Below are positions 10,881-21,901 of a stretch of DNA of 64,000 nt, piece after piece. The stretch is taken from contig LR990040.1 in assembly GCA_905147135.1 (NCBI GenBank), positions 22,395,857 to 22,459,856 of the forward strand. The letters are read 5' to 3'. This DNA comes from Blastobasis lacticolella. Lineage: Eukaryota > Arthropoda > Insecta > Lepidoptera > Blastobasidae. Position 1 is the first letter of the stretch, and every line of letters starts with the position of its first letter. The translations under genes and the position numbers were made by a program. A model generated the notes under the pieces. That model had not been told where the DNA came from and did not search any database. It saw only the letters and a program-made list of their open reading frames with translations.

Positions 10881-11206
10881 TATATTAATATGGAGTACAA
10901 GAAGATATTAGTTACCTCCATAGACTCATACGATAACAAGACTCGTCACTTCCATGATAGATTTATCCATGAGTAATCTAACTGACTGATGGTCGGATAA
11001 CTCCCGACAAACTTCACGTATTTTAATGAAACAAGCTGAGTAGTTTGCCGATTAAACTGACTTCGAAATAAAAGAAATTGGTCCAGTCGTTTAGAGCGGG
11101 GGAAAGATACTAATAGACTAACACCCCTTCTATTGCTTACGTCCATAGGCTGTGAAAGTACATACCATCAGGCAGGTGCTAATTTTGTTTTAATGTTATA
11201 TATAGT
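10881..11206. other. No gene recognised
   Basis: Includes CGATTAAACTGACTTCGAA, a short repeat also present near 21650. No gene. Confidence 0.4.
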
Positions 11207-11450
11207 TGACGACCTGAGTGGTTCAGTGGTCAACATGCCGGTCTGCCACGCAAGAGGTCCCGGGTTCGATACCCGGCCGGTCAGAAATTTAAATTATGAA
11301 TTTTAATTTTGTTACGGGTCTGGGTGTTCTATGTATAATAAGTATGTATTTTAAAGTATATAAATAGTGTATCAGTTATCTAGCACCCATAACACAAGCT
11401 TTGCTTACTTTGGGGCTAGATGGCGCTGTGTGAGTTTGTTCACGATTATT
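11207..11450 (+). mobile_element. SINE-B, full length
   Basis: The head resembles tRNA-Gly(GCC): TGGTTCAGTGGTCAACATG (A box), anticodon loop CTGCCAC and GGTTCGATACC (B box). The body has CGGGTCTGGGTGTTCTATG and the 3' part has GGGGCTAGATGGCGCTGTG. Other copies: 60042-60283 (full), 36615-36811, 19245-19360 and 45925-46025 (partial). Confidence 0.8.
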
Positions 11451-11621
11451 TAGTTATATAAATAATGTGGAAATGAAGAAATGTGCTTTATTTCTACTCT
11501 AAATTAGAGCTGTTACAACATAGCTATTTCATTGATAGATTGTCTGAGAATGGTTGAATAGTCAGGGAGTCGATTGGCACCCTGTGGCAGTATATAGGTA
11601 TCTATTATCATCCTCGACTTT

Positions 11622-11676
11622 AATACCAAAGATTCTCGATCCGGAAGACGTTGTCTTTCGGATCGTTATTGGTATT
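11622..11676. repeat. Short foldback hairpin
   Basis: Arms AATACCAA...CGATCCGGAAGAC and GTCTTTCGGATCG...TTGGTATT are separated by 3 bases. The loop is too short for a typical pre-miRNA. Confidence 0.6.
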
Positions 11677-11879
11677 GGCATAAGGATATGAAGTAATGGA
11701 GGGCTCAAGTTACATGTTGGCCTTAATTAGTATGTGGTCCTTTCATAGGAAACATGATAATTCCGTTTTCACGCGAAACTTCTTAGCTTTGTAGCTTGTT
11801 GGTCAGTATACGTTCTTAATTGTAGATATGTTAGGTATTTGCCTATGAAATTTACGTTTTGTAGGGCGAAATTGACGAA

Positions 11880-11992
11880 TATTGCAATTTCGACTTTTGT
11901 TAATTTTGACGGACGCATAGTGCCGATCGCCACACAACAACTCAAGCATTGTCAGTTGGAAGTTATTTATTCGCGCGCACTGTGTGAGACCT
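11880..11992 (+). repeat. Repeat family F2
   Basis: It shares GCCGATCGCCAC, ATTGTCAGTTGGAA and CGCGCGCACTGT with the reverse complement of 21090-21355, and AATTTTGACGG-CGCATAGT with 13905-14045. Confidence 0.55.
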
Positions 11993-12019
11993 CATAGTAA
12001 TGTTTCTGAATATTTTTTT

Positions 12020-12135
12020 TAAGTCATACGGTAGGCAAACAGGCAAGCGGGCCACCTGATGGAAAGTTATCACCACTGCGTATAGACATTAGCAACACCA
12101 AGTATATCGCCAATGCGTTGCCCACCTCTACAGCA
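12020..12135 (-). repeat. L2 LINE 3' tail
   Basis: The minus strand carries CCATCAGGTGGCCCGCTTGC and GCCTGTTTGCCTACCGTATG, followed by an A-rich tail. Confidence 0.6.
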
Positions 12136-12454
12136 CGTTGCTCTGACAGCAAAAAGGGCAAATGCCCCTCCACTGCCAAAGCCACGGTTCCCCAAATCCC
12201 CACCCCATGGAGCACTGGAGACCTTACTCACCGGCAGAAACACAATACTATTTAAAAGAGTATTACCTCCTCCTAGAGGTACCTCCCCAGTCGGGCGGCC
12301 CCAATTCGAACGGGATACCCCGCTATGCCCTACCTCTCTTAAATTATTATATTTATTATGTTTATATCGTTTGTGAATACGTATGGCGTATATGGAGTCG
12401 TCGCCATTGAAAGTGTCTACTTGACCATGTCACATCGAATATGTACCTATATTT
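12136..12454. other. No gene recognised
   Basis: Open frames on both strands have proline-rich, low-complexity translations with no domain. Confidence 0.35.
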
Positions 12455-12600
12455 AACCCCAGACGAAAAAAGAGGGGTCTGCCTATAACATCGTAGCTCC
12501 CTAACGGATGGACAAATTTCGATGAGGGTTTAATCAAGATGGTAGCTCTGTTTCATGAAATCGGTTTAGTAGTTTAGAAAATATTTGAGTACCTATCTAT
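12455..12600. repeat. Repeat family F3
   Basis: Its hallmarks are AAAAAAGAGGGGTCTGCC, CATCGTAGCTCCCTAACGGA and ATCGGTTTAGTAG. Related sequences are at 27455-27615, 31415-31560 and 41705-41780. It looks like the body of a widespread non-autonomous element. Confidence 0.5.
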
Positions 12601-12609
12601 ATCCTGTAT

Positions 12610-13029
12610 ATATTTAAAAAGACCGCTAACATTAATTGAAACCTCATATTCTACCTATGAAACTGAACAATTTTTCCCAAGAAACATACCCGCGGAAACT
12701 CATAGCTTAAATATCAAGTATCGATAACTTAATCGTTCACAATTAATTTAGACACCCAAAGTTCAAATTTAAGTTGAAATAAATGCACTTTAAGTAAAAG
12801 CGCGCAATGTAAAGCGTGCAGGCCGCCCGGCCACATGTGCGCCTAACTACCGAGTCACGTGGGCGAGCGAGAGGCCTGCGCCGAACGATGTACATTGCGC
12901 GTCGCAATCAATTATTTATTTTTGGTAGCGAAATTATGAAGTCATTTCCGCGGGTATGTTTCTTGGGGAAAGTTTTTCAGTTTCATGGGTAGAATATGGG
13001 GTTTCAATTAGCGCTAGCGGTCTTTTTAC
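12610..13029. mobile_element. Foldback DNA element with ~85-bp inverted repeats
   Basis: 12615-12692 and 12948-13026 are inverted copies; each holds AAAAAGACCGCTA at the outer end and AAACATACCCGCGG inside. A second inverted pair, GCGCGCAATGTA...GCAGGCC / GGCCTGCGCC...TACATTGCGCG, lies in the centre. ATCCTGTAT flanks both sides (12601-12609 and 13030-13038). Long inverted repeats with a 9-base duplication fit a Mutator-like non-autonomous element, but this is inference. The central CpG-rich core has CACGTG and CACATGTG sites. Confidence 0.75.
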
Positions 13030-13038
13030 ATCCTGTAT

Positions 13039-13619
13039 TGTAAGCTTGGTCGAGGGCTTTCCGCCGTTATTACAGTTCTGTCAGTTATTACAAATTCAGA
13101 TCGAAAGCAATGCGTCAGCGCTTTCACTTTTCAACGACTTACCATCGATCGATTTCTACAACGAACGTAAAGGCCGATAACTTACATTTGATTGCCTGCC
13201 GGGCCCAAATCTAAATCGACATCACAAATGTTTTAATTTACAAAATGGACGATTCCTATATGATATGAGTCATAAAGGTAATATAGCTGGAACACCCATG
13301 TTGTCTATTACGTAATTTATAGGGCAAGACAAGCGATAAATCGAGGTAGAAATTGTCTCTTCGCATTTTTGGTGTGCCATTAATTGGAACATTTGGTACG
13401 TAATTTCCTAGCACATTGATATGTCATAATCTGTGAGAATCGTGGGAATGGCACTTTATAAGAATATTTTATTAGCCACGGAACTGGTGCGGAACTGTGA
13501 TTGGCTTAATTGTGTGAGAGCTTGACAGATACCTATACTTATATTACTTATATTCAGAGTTGTATTTTATGTCTTAGTAATTGGAACATTTCGAAATAGT
13601 AGGACTATTTCAAAGGACA
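13039..13619. other. No gene recognised
   Basis: No convincing exon. 13045-13180 is open on the plus strand with no recognisable domain. Confidence 0.4.
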
Positions 13620-13795
13620 GGAACAAGAGCCCGTTTATAAGTCACCGCGTAGCAACCGGACAGAAAACGCGCAGTCTTCTCTACGCGGGTGCGACATGGT
13701 GACTCTGCGGTGACTTTGCGGGCCCCGAGCGTTTGTTAACAAATAATAAATTAATATTTCTGTCACTAATGACAGAAACCAAAACTACATGAACA
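13620..13795. repeat. Repeat family F1
   Basis: It starts with GCCCGTTTATAAGTCACCGC and contains TAGCAACCGGACAGAAAACG, as at 7540-7695. Confidence 0.5.
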
Positions 13796-13904
13796 TTTGG
13801 ACAAATTGTGCATAAATCTTATAGGTATGCTGTATGCATAAGATGCTGGTTCGTCGTCTACTGTCAATTTCCTCGTCTACGGCGGTCCTAGATGATTTTA
13901 ATAC

Positions 13905-14045
13905 TTAACACCCGTATTCAGAAATAATGCTTGTCTAAGTAAAGTAGCGTCCTAACAGTGCTCGTGTGCAGTAAACGCACTGCTTTCAATACGTTTCTAT
14001 GATCGATCAATTTCGTTCATTTTGACGGCCGCATAGTACCAACGA
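13905..14045. repeat. Repeat family F2
   Basis: It contains CACCCGTATTCAGAAATAA, CTTGTCTAAGTAAAGTAG and GTTCATTTTGACGG-CGCAT. The reverse complement of these motifs is at 21190-21350. Confidence 0.5.
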
Positions 14046-14340
14046 CTCTTTTCTGAGTTATGTGAACATTAGTTGAATGCTAACCGATGCTCTTACGGAG
14101 AGGGAAATCATCGTAATGAAACCTGCATATTAAGGCGACTGAATGTGTAACCGAAGAATAGTAGGCGAATAAATGATCCAGTCTGATCAGGTTCCCCTGG
14201 TAGCACGGTCGCGGAGGTCAGATGGTAGTCGCTACACTGTAATTACCTGATCTGCCAAACCCTGGATTATGCTCAAGGCGTACCGCGGGCCGTCGTGCAC
14301 GAGAGCACAATCTTGAGAGGGATATTAACGAAAAGACGAT
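14042..14340 (+). mobile_element. SINE-A without head
   Basis: It starts in the body (TTTTCTGAGTTATGTGAACA), continues through CATCGTAATGAAACCTGC, and ends near GGGATATTAACGAAAAGACG. The tRNA head is missing (5' truncation), and about 20 bases are inserted in the centre. Confidence 0.7.
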
Positions 14341-14479
14341 GTTTATTTTTTATGCAATACATATATTGCAATATTGCAACGCTATCAAAAAATAATTAAT
14401 TTCATGTAGCTCGTACCACCCGTCTATTTGCTTCTGTGTTTCTATTCACTACATACCAAGGTTGTCTGGATATTGTGCT

Positions 14480-14560
14480 TTTAGCATTTTGTTTGTCAAT
14501 TTGATTTGTATGTACCTATTTGTCAATTGGTGTGCAATAAAAAGTTATTGTATTGTAATG
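14480..14560 (+). repeat. Retroposon 3' tail
   Basis: It ends GTGCAATAAAAAGTTATTG plus TATTGTAATG, an AATAAA tail. Confidence 0.4.
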
Positions 14561-14614
14561 CGATCCGAATCAGATAAAATTTTATGGAGAACTAGGTGTG
14601 GCGATTGTTTATGG

Positions 14615-14796
14615 GCTTATTACATTTGACTAAATTCAGAAGTCACTTATATTATGTAACACGTCACTCCGTTTTTCAAAAGCCGTGATACAAAAATTTA
14701 CCTTATTCTATGAGTAATACATTCCAGTTCGATTTGCTCTCACGCTATTTTTCTTCTGAATTTAGGCTACTGAATTTAGCCAAATGTAATAAGTGC
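14615..14796. mobile_element. MITE family M2, foldback, 182 bp
   Basis: The left end GCTTATTACATTTGACTAAA and the right end TTTAGCCAAATGTAATAAGT are inverted copies; the arms continue through AATTCAGAAG. A half copy lies at 46678-46745. Confidence 0.7.
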
Positions 14797-15264
14797 ATTA
14801 AATAGGTAATGTGTTATCACAAATCTAGGCAGATTTCTCATGCTTGACAACTGACACCGTTTTTGTTTGTCAGACAGTTTGCAGAGTTGCTCCGATTTCC
14901 TCGAATCTCTCAGACGATATTATCGATTCCGTTGATTGAATAGGAAATACGTTAATATTAATTAACGAGAATCCCTTGATTTGTTAGCTTTCTTGGTGTA
15001 ATTGTTCTGGGAACAAGTATAGGTAGGTATTCAATTCAGGTTTCTACCGAAGCTGTTGAAGTTTCTTCGATAACAGTGCAATAATTTTATGCCGCAATTT
15101 CAATAAAACCACGGCTGCTATTAAAAAACTGAAAAACAAAATAGGATATACATATTTTTGAAATCGCCTTTTAAATAAATTTATTTGGATACCCCACTCG
15201 ATTGGTTTCAGATAAAAAAAATTCAAATCTCACAATATGGTACCTAAAATCCCCCATTTTGAAT
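14797..15264. other. No gene recognised
   Basis: A 60-codon minus-strand frame at 15044-15226 is basic with a hydrophobic stretch and matches nothing I know. Confidence 0.35.
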
Positions 15265-15560
15265 TTGTACAAGCTTTTGTTTACTTTCACATGTTACCAT
15301 CATCTCGTAATAAAATTTTGCCAGTTAAATATTACCCGTTTCTCGGTTTCCAAATGAGCTGAAATTTTAACACTCGTGTAAATTTGGTGACGAGGTAATC
15401 GAGCTAATCTGACGATGGAGACGGAAGGTGGTCATAGGAACTCCCAAACCACGTATGATAAACCCATCGATTTGAGCTCGTTTGATTAGTCATGTCAAAA
15501 ACTGACTGATTATAGAGAACGCGCGATAAAAGCTTGCTATGAAAAAAGATTTTTCAGTTT
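15265..15560 (-). repeat. Repeat family F4
   Basis: It contains GTCATAGGAACTCCCAAACC, GATAAACCCATCGATTTGAG and CGCGCGATAAAAGCTTGCTA. Related copies: 26130-26430 (+), 43330-43545 (-) and 62450-62680 (+). Confidence 0.6.
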
Positions 15561-15959
15561 ATTTGGACTTGTTTAAAATTTTTATGCATCCAGTGTCACT
15601 CGCGCGACCAAGACGAATCTTACAACACATTATATATTAAAATCCATTGAGCCATTAGTGCTGTAGCCAAAGAAATAAGCATACATACATACTTTCGAAA
15701 AAAATAACTACCCTCACAGTAAAATCAACCCTCCTGTTGTCCGGTAAAAATAAGACCACAAATTTGTAGCTCGCAGTTCTTCCAATAATAACTCCATTTG
15801 AACAAGATGAGTGACATATTTATTTTTGGTATCCTATTCTAGATCTCGGCAATATGAAGTCCCGGACATGAGATGTCTTTCAAACTAATGGCTTGATGTC
15901 ATGTTTCCGGACGTAATTTGCTAGTTGACAACCCTTTGCAAAGTTGAATGTTGGTATAC
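15561..15959. other. No gene recognised
   Basis: No motif identified. Confidence 0.4.
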
Positions 15960-16209
15960 GAAAATTTATGAAATGGAAATACGGGATGGTGAGTGACGAA
16001 CTTACTATTACTACTTTATATTAGCGACGACTTATATAACGAATGACATTAATTATGAATTTTGTGTAAATTCTGACATGTTTTTATATCAATTGTGTAT
16101 TTTATATATATGACAATAGTGTAATCAATTGTGTATCAATTAATCAATGAATTTTGACATGTAACAATGGTTACCAATAAATAAACTTGAACTTGAACTT
16201 GAACTTGAC
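15960..16209 (+). repeat. LINE 3' UTR with (CTTGAA)n tail
   Basis: AT-rich sequence ends ACCAATAAATAAACTTGAA with four CTTGAA units. The microsatellite tail resembles that of the LINE at 21902-24540 (TTGAA units). Confidence 0.55.
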
Positions 16210-16676
16210 GTTTCGTTATCATTTTACAAAGCAAAGGCGGGCTTATCCCACAATAGGATTTCTTCCACCCAACCTTAGACCCTCTAAACAGCTTAAATAT
16301 CATAGGAATAGCATAAAGAAATGAAGTAGTCCACATGGACAGAGTCGTAGTGTTTTTATTTTCCAAATAAAACACAAGGCTTCACATACTTTAGATCGGT
16401 GATAATGTCCAAGGCTTTGTTAACGAGATACAATAATAATAGGCCACCATTAGCCCTCGCAAGTTTGGTAGCAATATTCCAACAACACTGTCTCGGGTGT
16501 TTTATAGGCGGTAATTAGTCACACCAAGTATCCGCTAACGTTTAATTGTCATACTTCGGTGTCGAAATATTATAGTTGGTCCAAATCAGCGCTATTATAT
16601 CTGGCCAGTTTAGAAGCCATGTAGGACGGCCTGATATTTTGTATAGATAGATTTATTTATCACCAAATAGATAATA
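16210..16676. other. No gene recognised
   Basis: No convincing exon; ends in a short AT-rich tail. Confidence 0.35.
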
Positions 16677-17040
16677 CATCATCATCATCATCTTGGAGTT
16701 AATGTCTTGGTTCTGCTCTCGCGCACGGGGGCCCAGGGTCCGCCTTGACCATGATCTAGAAATTGGCAGATCAGGTATTTACAGTGGAGCGATTGCCATC
16801 TGACCTCCTTGACCCTGCTACCAGGGGTACCTGACCAGACTGGATCATGGTTACACATTCAGTCGCCTGAATGTGCAGGTTTCATCACAATGTTTTCCCT
16901 CATCGTAAGAGCATCGGTTAGCATTCTACTAATGTAAATAACTTAAAAAAGAGTCATTGGTACATGGCCGGAGCGGGATTCGAACCCGGTACCTCTCGCT
17001 TATGAATCGGATACCCTAACCGCTCGGCCACCGACGCTCC
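16677..17040 (-). mobile_element. SINE-A, full length
   Basis: Head, body, GC-rich tail and GATGATGATGATG end are all present on the minus strand. ATAATACAT occurs on both sides (about 16670 and 17049) and may be the target duplication. Confidence 0.85.
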
Positions 17041-17340
17041 ATAATAGAATAATACATACTGCAACATTATATGTACAGAAAATACAAAAATACATTTAAC
17101 GTAACAAGAGCGGGAAAAAGAGCATGTGAATATAAAAAAAGCGATAAAATGGGATATGGCTCAGGGGAACATAACTATAAGTTACGCTCCCCTGCTATTC
17201 TGCCATACCCCGCAAGATAAAAGAAATATTATACACACACACAACAGAAGAAAGAAAAATAGAAAATAAACCAAACTAATAGCAATTGATGCCGTGTATA
17301 CGGGTGTAAGTATAATTATCATACTGTGTCCTTTTTTCCT
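17041..17340. other. No gene recognised
   Basis: No motif identified. Confidence 0.35.
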
Positions 17341-17465
17341 ATGAACTATGACATGGAATCGTTCAAGAGGTAAGTCTCTTCAGAGGCGGGAAACGCGTAG
17401 GTAGCCCCTGGTGTTGACCACGCCCCATCAGGTGGTCTGGTTGTCATTGTTAGCCGTATAGTATA
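17341..17465 (+). repeat. L2 LINE C-terminal tail
   Basis: It contains ACTATGACATGGAATCGTTC and GCCCCATCAGGTGGTCTGG, the L2 end. Confidence 0.6.
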
Positions 17466-17792
17466 AAAAAACAACATTACTAATTGATCCAAATCGTGCT
17501 GTTTGTCCAATTTGGAAGCCGTGTGGGACGGCCTGAAATTATTGTGATATATCGTTTTAACTTGTAATTGTGCCTTTTGAAGGGCAGTGGGGACAATTAA
17601 CCTTGTCCTTATTGCCATTGTTGTTATAAATATTAATTGTATACTTTTTTAATAGCAGCCATTGTTTACGACTACTGTCTATTGATTATAGATATTGGGT
17701 AACAAACAATGTAAGGAAAATTACCGATTATGAACTCGTAATTTTCCTGTGGAGTTGTACTCTTCTATGATTTACTGGAGTCACACAAAATA

Positions 17793-17870
17793 TAAGTAAG
17801 TAAGTAACAACTCTTTATTGCACACACAAAAGTCAAATGTACAAAACAGAAAAATTAATAACGACAATTT
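17793..17870 (-). repeat. Retroposon 3' tail
   Basis: Minus strand: GTGCAATAAAGAGTTGTTAC followed by TTAC units. Confidence 0.45.
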
Positions 17871-17984
17871 ATATGCGCGTAAAGGCGGCCTTATCGCTTT
17901 AAGATATATCTTCCGGACAACCTAGATACCTATACCCTAGATACCTATAGACCTACAGCCACCTTGCAACCTAAACGTATGAAT

Positions 17985-18290
17985 TGTAGATGTTATGGGC
18001 TACAGTTACCACTTACCAACAGTAAGCTAATTACGTAACTCTGTTGCCAACAATTCTCGGATTTCATTGCTCGAAATTGTTACTTTTGCGCTTACGTATG
18101 GTCGATTTAATAGTTTCAGTTTATTGCAATTGAACTTTGTTAGCAACTGAACCCATGAAATCGATGATACGGAATCGCAAAAGTAACTATTTCAATCATT
18201 GATAAGAGAGAATTGTTTGCAACTGCGTTACGTAATTAGCCAACTGGTGGGCTGTCTGCTCGTTTGTCACTGAAATAGAAATAGACACCG
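17985..18290 (+). repeat. LINE 3' tail split by a MITE
   Basis: The two halves, TACAGTTACCACTTACCA (to about 18020) and GGTGGGCTGTCTGCTCGTTT (from about 18246), are contiguous at 33190-33235. Here they are separated by the palindrome at 18026-18240. Confidence 0.6.
18026..18240. mobile_element. 215-bp foldback MITE in a LINE tail
   Basis: The whole element is a near-palindrome. The left end GCTAATTACGTAACTCTGTT pairs with the right end AACTGCGTTACGTAATTAGC. Inner arms GTTACTTTTGCG / CGCAAAAGTAAC also pair. CCAAC borders both sides. Confidence 0.8.
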
Positions 18291-18330
18291 CTTAAATTAC
18301 TTCATTTATTTGTATAACCTAAAAGTAGTC

Positions 18331-18672
18331 AGCATGGCGATAATGTCCCGGTTATACTCTCGCGCACGAGGGCCTGGGTTCCGCCTTGACTGTTCCAGGC
18401 TTTGGTTGATCAAATAATTACAGTGGAGCGACTGCCATCTGATCTCCGTGACCCTGCTACCAGTGGAACCTGATTAGATTGAATCATGGTTACACATTCA
18501 GTCGCCGGAATGTGCAGGTTTCATCACGATGTTTTCCCTCACCGTAAGAGCATCGGTTAGTGTTCAACTAATATACATAGATCAGAAAAAGGCCATTGAT
18601 ACGCCGGAGTGGAATTCCAACCCAGTATATCTCGCTAACGAGTACCTTAACCATTCGGCCACCGATGCTCTA
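18331..18672 (-). mobile_element. SINE-A, full length, decayed head
   Basis: GGTGGCCGAATGGTTAAGG head, body and GC-rich tail are present on the minus strand. Confidence 0.8.
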
Positions 18673-18791
18673 ATATAAACTCATTTGTATAACTTAATAT
18701 GTATGTATATTCCAATATTCGCTTCATCTAAATATTCATGCCCTAATTGGAATATTAACATGGCTAGGCGATATTACAATCAATAGTATCT

Positions 18792-18966
18792 ACTAGCGAC
18801 CCGTCCCGGCTTCGCACGACTTTATACTCACATCCTTCACCTCATCAAATCGCTCTGTCTATTGGTGTAACCCACATGAAAATCCGTTCAGTAGTTTTTG
18901 AGTTTATCGCGAACAGACAGACAGACAAATGCGGCGTGGGATTTTGTTTCATAATATGTAGTGATG
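18792..18966 (-). mobile_element. Helitron-like element, family 2
   Basis: The minus strand ends TCGTGCGAAGCCGGGACGGG, then TCGCTAG and T. The body carries AAATCCGTTCAGTAGTTTTT (plus-strand reading) and a CAGACAGACAGACAAATG run. CTAG-T end as for family 1. Confidence 0.55.
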
Positions 18967-19244
18967 TATTATTATTTCTTAATAACGAATGAGTAATTAA
19001 GTAATTAGTGAATTTTGTTTTTTCGAAACGATAATTGCTTTTTTGATAACGTTAAGTGTTTACCTTAATGGGTTCTCAAGGAAACATATTGTCCTTTCAA
19101 AAGGAACGACTCTCAAAAAAGCTACAGCTACTTTAAACAAACCAAAACACATTTATTTCCGCAAGTCTTTTTAGTGCTCTCGACATTTTTATTTTCTACG
19201 TATTATTTAAAAAAATAAAATTAAAAAATTACATTGCTTTGACC

Positions 19245-19360
19245 AATTCTCATAGCGCCATCTAGCCCCAAAGTAAGCCAAGTATGTGTTATGGGTGTTA
19301 GATAACTGAGAAACTACTTATTAAAATACTTCTTTTTGTAATAACTACATACTCATAACA
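19245..19360 (-). mobile_element. SINE-B 3' part
   Basis: The minus strand has TTATCTAACACCCATAACAC and TACTTTGGGGCTAGATGGCG. The head is missing. Confidence 0.65.
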
Positions 19361-19362
19361 CA

Positions 19363-19606
19363 CTAGTGGACCTGGCGCGACTTCGTTCGCGTACACCTAC
19401 TTTACCCATACTTACCCTTATTTCTTACTTGTAAACCTTCCTCTTGAACCACTCTATCAATTGTTAAAATTCGTTGTGTATTTTAAAATATGTAAGCGTA
19501 TATAGATCCATACATACGGATTAATCGACGTACAACACAATCGCTTTTCTACCTATTCGCAATATGGATTCCGAACAAAGTCTAGTATATATACTATGTA
19601 TAGATA
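19363..19606 (-). mobile_element. HLE with internal insertion
   Basis: Minus strand: ends in the hairpin, CCAGGTCCACTAG and T. The 5' end reaches the ACATAGTATATATAC region near 19600. The 5' half is diverged or replaced. Confidence 0.55.
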
Positions 19607-19919
19607 GATATTTACATACTTATTAAGAACTTGAACGGAAGTTGCTCAAAGCGTGCGTGTATTAAACCATAAATTCCGCTGCCTAATTCATTTTTTACTC
19701 AGCCCCGTCGACAACGTACACATAAACATAATCAAATCATTATCAATCATAACTTGACATGACAAGGATCAGGTTATATTTAAAATTCCGAACATAGCGT
19801 ACTAAACTACTTACATTAAGCCATAGCTTCAAGGTCCAAATCTACAACAACCAATAGAAATACTTTCATAACTAGATCAATAGACTGGCCCATTTCTGCT
19901 TTGATTTATACACATAAAC

Positions 19920-19950
19920 TAAAACTTAAGCTGGATGGGTGACCGTGCCG
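19920..19950 (+). repeat. 5S rRNA-like fragment
   Basis: AACTTAAGCTGGATGGGTGA keeps the AAGC and GGATGGGTGACCG core seen at 53914-53983. Confidence 0.4.
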
Positions 19951-20124
19951 CAGACTTTATTTCTTCTGCCAAGTATCTACGTAGTCTGTTGTAAATAATG
20001 CACATCGTACACAGGCTCCTCATTTAAGAATAAGAACATTTATTGCCACAAGACACCACGACACGACACAAATCAACAAAATTTAAGACTAACAAAACTT
20101 AATTGAGATTCCAAGGAACCATAG

Positions 20125-20408
20125 CTCAGGAGTGGCATAGTTGGCCGTGTAGTGTCCGGCAGAGGAGAATAGCACCAACCCCTCACACTCATGGGTGTCG
20201 TACAAGGCGACTAATGTTTTCGAGGCTAAACATCAAGAGTCTCCGTAGTCTGGAAAATGGGCAGCAGCATTTTCCATTGTATTATTTAAACACTGCGATC
20301 TCCAACCCGCCTGCCAAACGTGGAGATTATGGCAATAACCTCCCCTTTCGTGGGAGAGACCCTAAGACCTGCAGTGGACTGTTACGGGCTGTGATGATGA
20401 TAGCTCAG
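20125..20408 (+). repeat. RTE-type retroposon 3' end (R3)
   Basis: Best copy of R3: GTAGTGTCCGGCAGAGGAGA to GTTACGGGCTGTGATGATGA. Any coding role is unproven. Confidence 0.75.
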
Positions 20409-21089
20409 GAGTTAGCTACATTTGTAACTTTGTAACGTGTTTATTGATCAGAAAGCCCTCTTTTGCACGCGTAATATGCAAGTTATTATTACAAACAACT
20501 ACAGAACCCTTCACTGCACGTGGCACGACACGTCATAGCCGGTATTAATTTTAATTTTTCATTTAATTTATTTACTTTTACTCATTTTACTCACACAAGC
20601 AAAATTAGCCGATATGCATTGTTTACCGCCGGTTTCTATAATTTGTATGATTACGTGGCATACTGTTTAGAGGTGGGTATATCCATACAAAGGGGTGGTA
20701 TGACTCTGTATTACTGAACAAAGTCTCCTGGTTCTGACTCCTGACTTGCTAAATCGTTAGCGATTTTGACGCCGAAAATCGATAGAAAAACGAAGGCGAG
20801 CGCTCTCCGAACGTGAGTCGCCAGATAGTACAAAGGGGACCGTGTCCAATGTGTACCTTACTTCCGCCGTGGCGAAGGTTGTGCTCGAAATGAACTTTAT
20901 TCCGGTTACTTTTTCTCTATAAAAATAGAAGGTTTTAAATTAAAAATACGAAGGTTTTTTGGTTGTTTAGTTCTTGTATACTGTGCAACAGGTAAAATAA
21001 AATAAAGTGAATTTTGTAGCTGGCAGGATGCTGTCAATTCTAAGGTGTAGCCTGGATAAGAACTTTCTGTCGCCAAGCAATAGTGCTTG
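20409..21089. other. No gene recognised
   Basis: GCCAGATAGTACAAA near 20820 recurs at about 2371, next to the 5S-like segment. No exon was seen. Confidence 0.35.
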
Positions 21090-21355
21090 TATTGTTCTGG
21101 TTTAAGGAATGACGTCGCGAGCGTATTACAGGCGTGGGGTATTCAAAAAATGTTACTGTGAGGGGTACAGTGCGCGCGAACGCACAAATTTCCAACTGAC
21201 AATATTTGAGTGGCGATCGGCGCCGTTCGTCAAAATGAACGAAACTTACCAATCCTAGAGTCGTATAGAACGCAGTGCCTTCACTTAGCAGACAAACACT
21301 GTGAGAAGGCGTAGCTTTAACGCTACTTTACTAAGACAAGTATTGTAAGTTCTCA
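21090..21355 (-). repeat. Repeat family F2, longest copy
   Basis: It contains the reverse complements of the F2 motifs of 11880-11992 and 13905-14045 in one block, which shows that those two fragments belong to one family. Confidence 0.55.
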
Positions 21356-21901
21356 CAGTGACAACACACCTGAGGTTCTGCGTTTATGTTAAAGGAAAAC
21401 TAAATTTTTTTTTTTTTTTACTAATAATAGGCCTGTATTTGACCTCAACTCACCATCATAATGCATTCATCTTAGATGTGATGGGGGACAGTTACCGCTT
21501 ACCATCAAGTTTACCACCGTTTTTCACCACCTTGTATCCCTATGACCTAACCGTAAAATGTTGGAAAACCCTTACAAAGTCTGCGTATTATTCAAATATT
21601 TTCTAAACTGCTAAACCGATTTGATTGAACAAGGGCTCAGAACAATCTCGATTAAACTGGATTTCGAATAAAGAAAATCGCATCGAAATTGTCAAACTTA
21701 TAGCATCTGTTTTTTAACTGAGTTAAAAGAATAAAAAAGGGCAGACCTATCGCCAAAACTCTTGCGGTCACCTTTAACAGGGTGACAGTTCGAATCCCGC
21801 GCTTTAGTAAACTTTTATTGAAATCTCTAAGACGAAGGTCAAGTAAATAAGAAACGATGAACTCCACAGGTAGTTCTACAGCTTTATTAGAACGAAAAAA
21901 T
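21356..21901. other. No gene recognised
   Basis: A T-run and open frames without domains. Confidence 0.4.

Noticed and set aside
11207..11285. tRNA-Gly gene
   Set aside because: The 3' side continues directly into the SINE-B body, which recurs with the same junction at 60042 and 36615.
11622..11676. pre-miRNA
   Set aside because: The loop is 3 bases and the arms end abruptly; no further support.
12113..12410. Overlapping plus-strand ORFs with proline-rich translation
   Set aside because: No domain or splice partner; they overlap an L2 LINE tail and unassigned DNA.
12780..12910. Conserved enhancer-like CpG block with E-boxes
   Set aside because: It lies at the centre of a foldback element with flanking duplication, so a transposon origin explains it better. 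A secondary regulatory role is not excluded.
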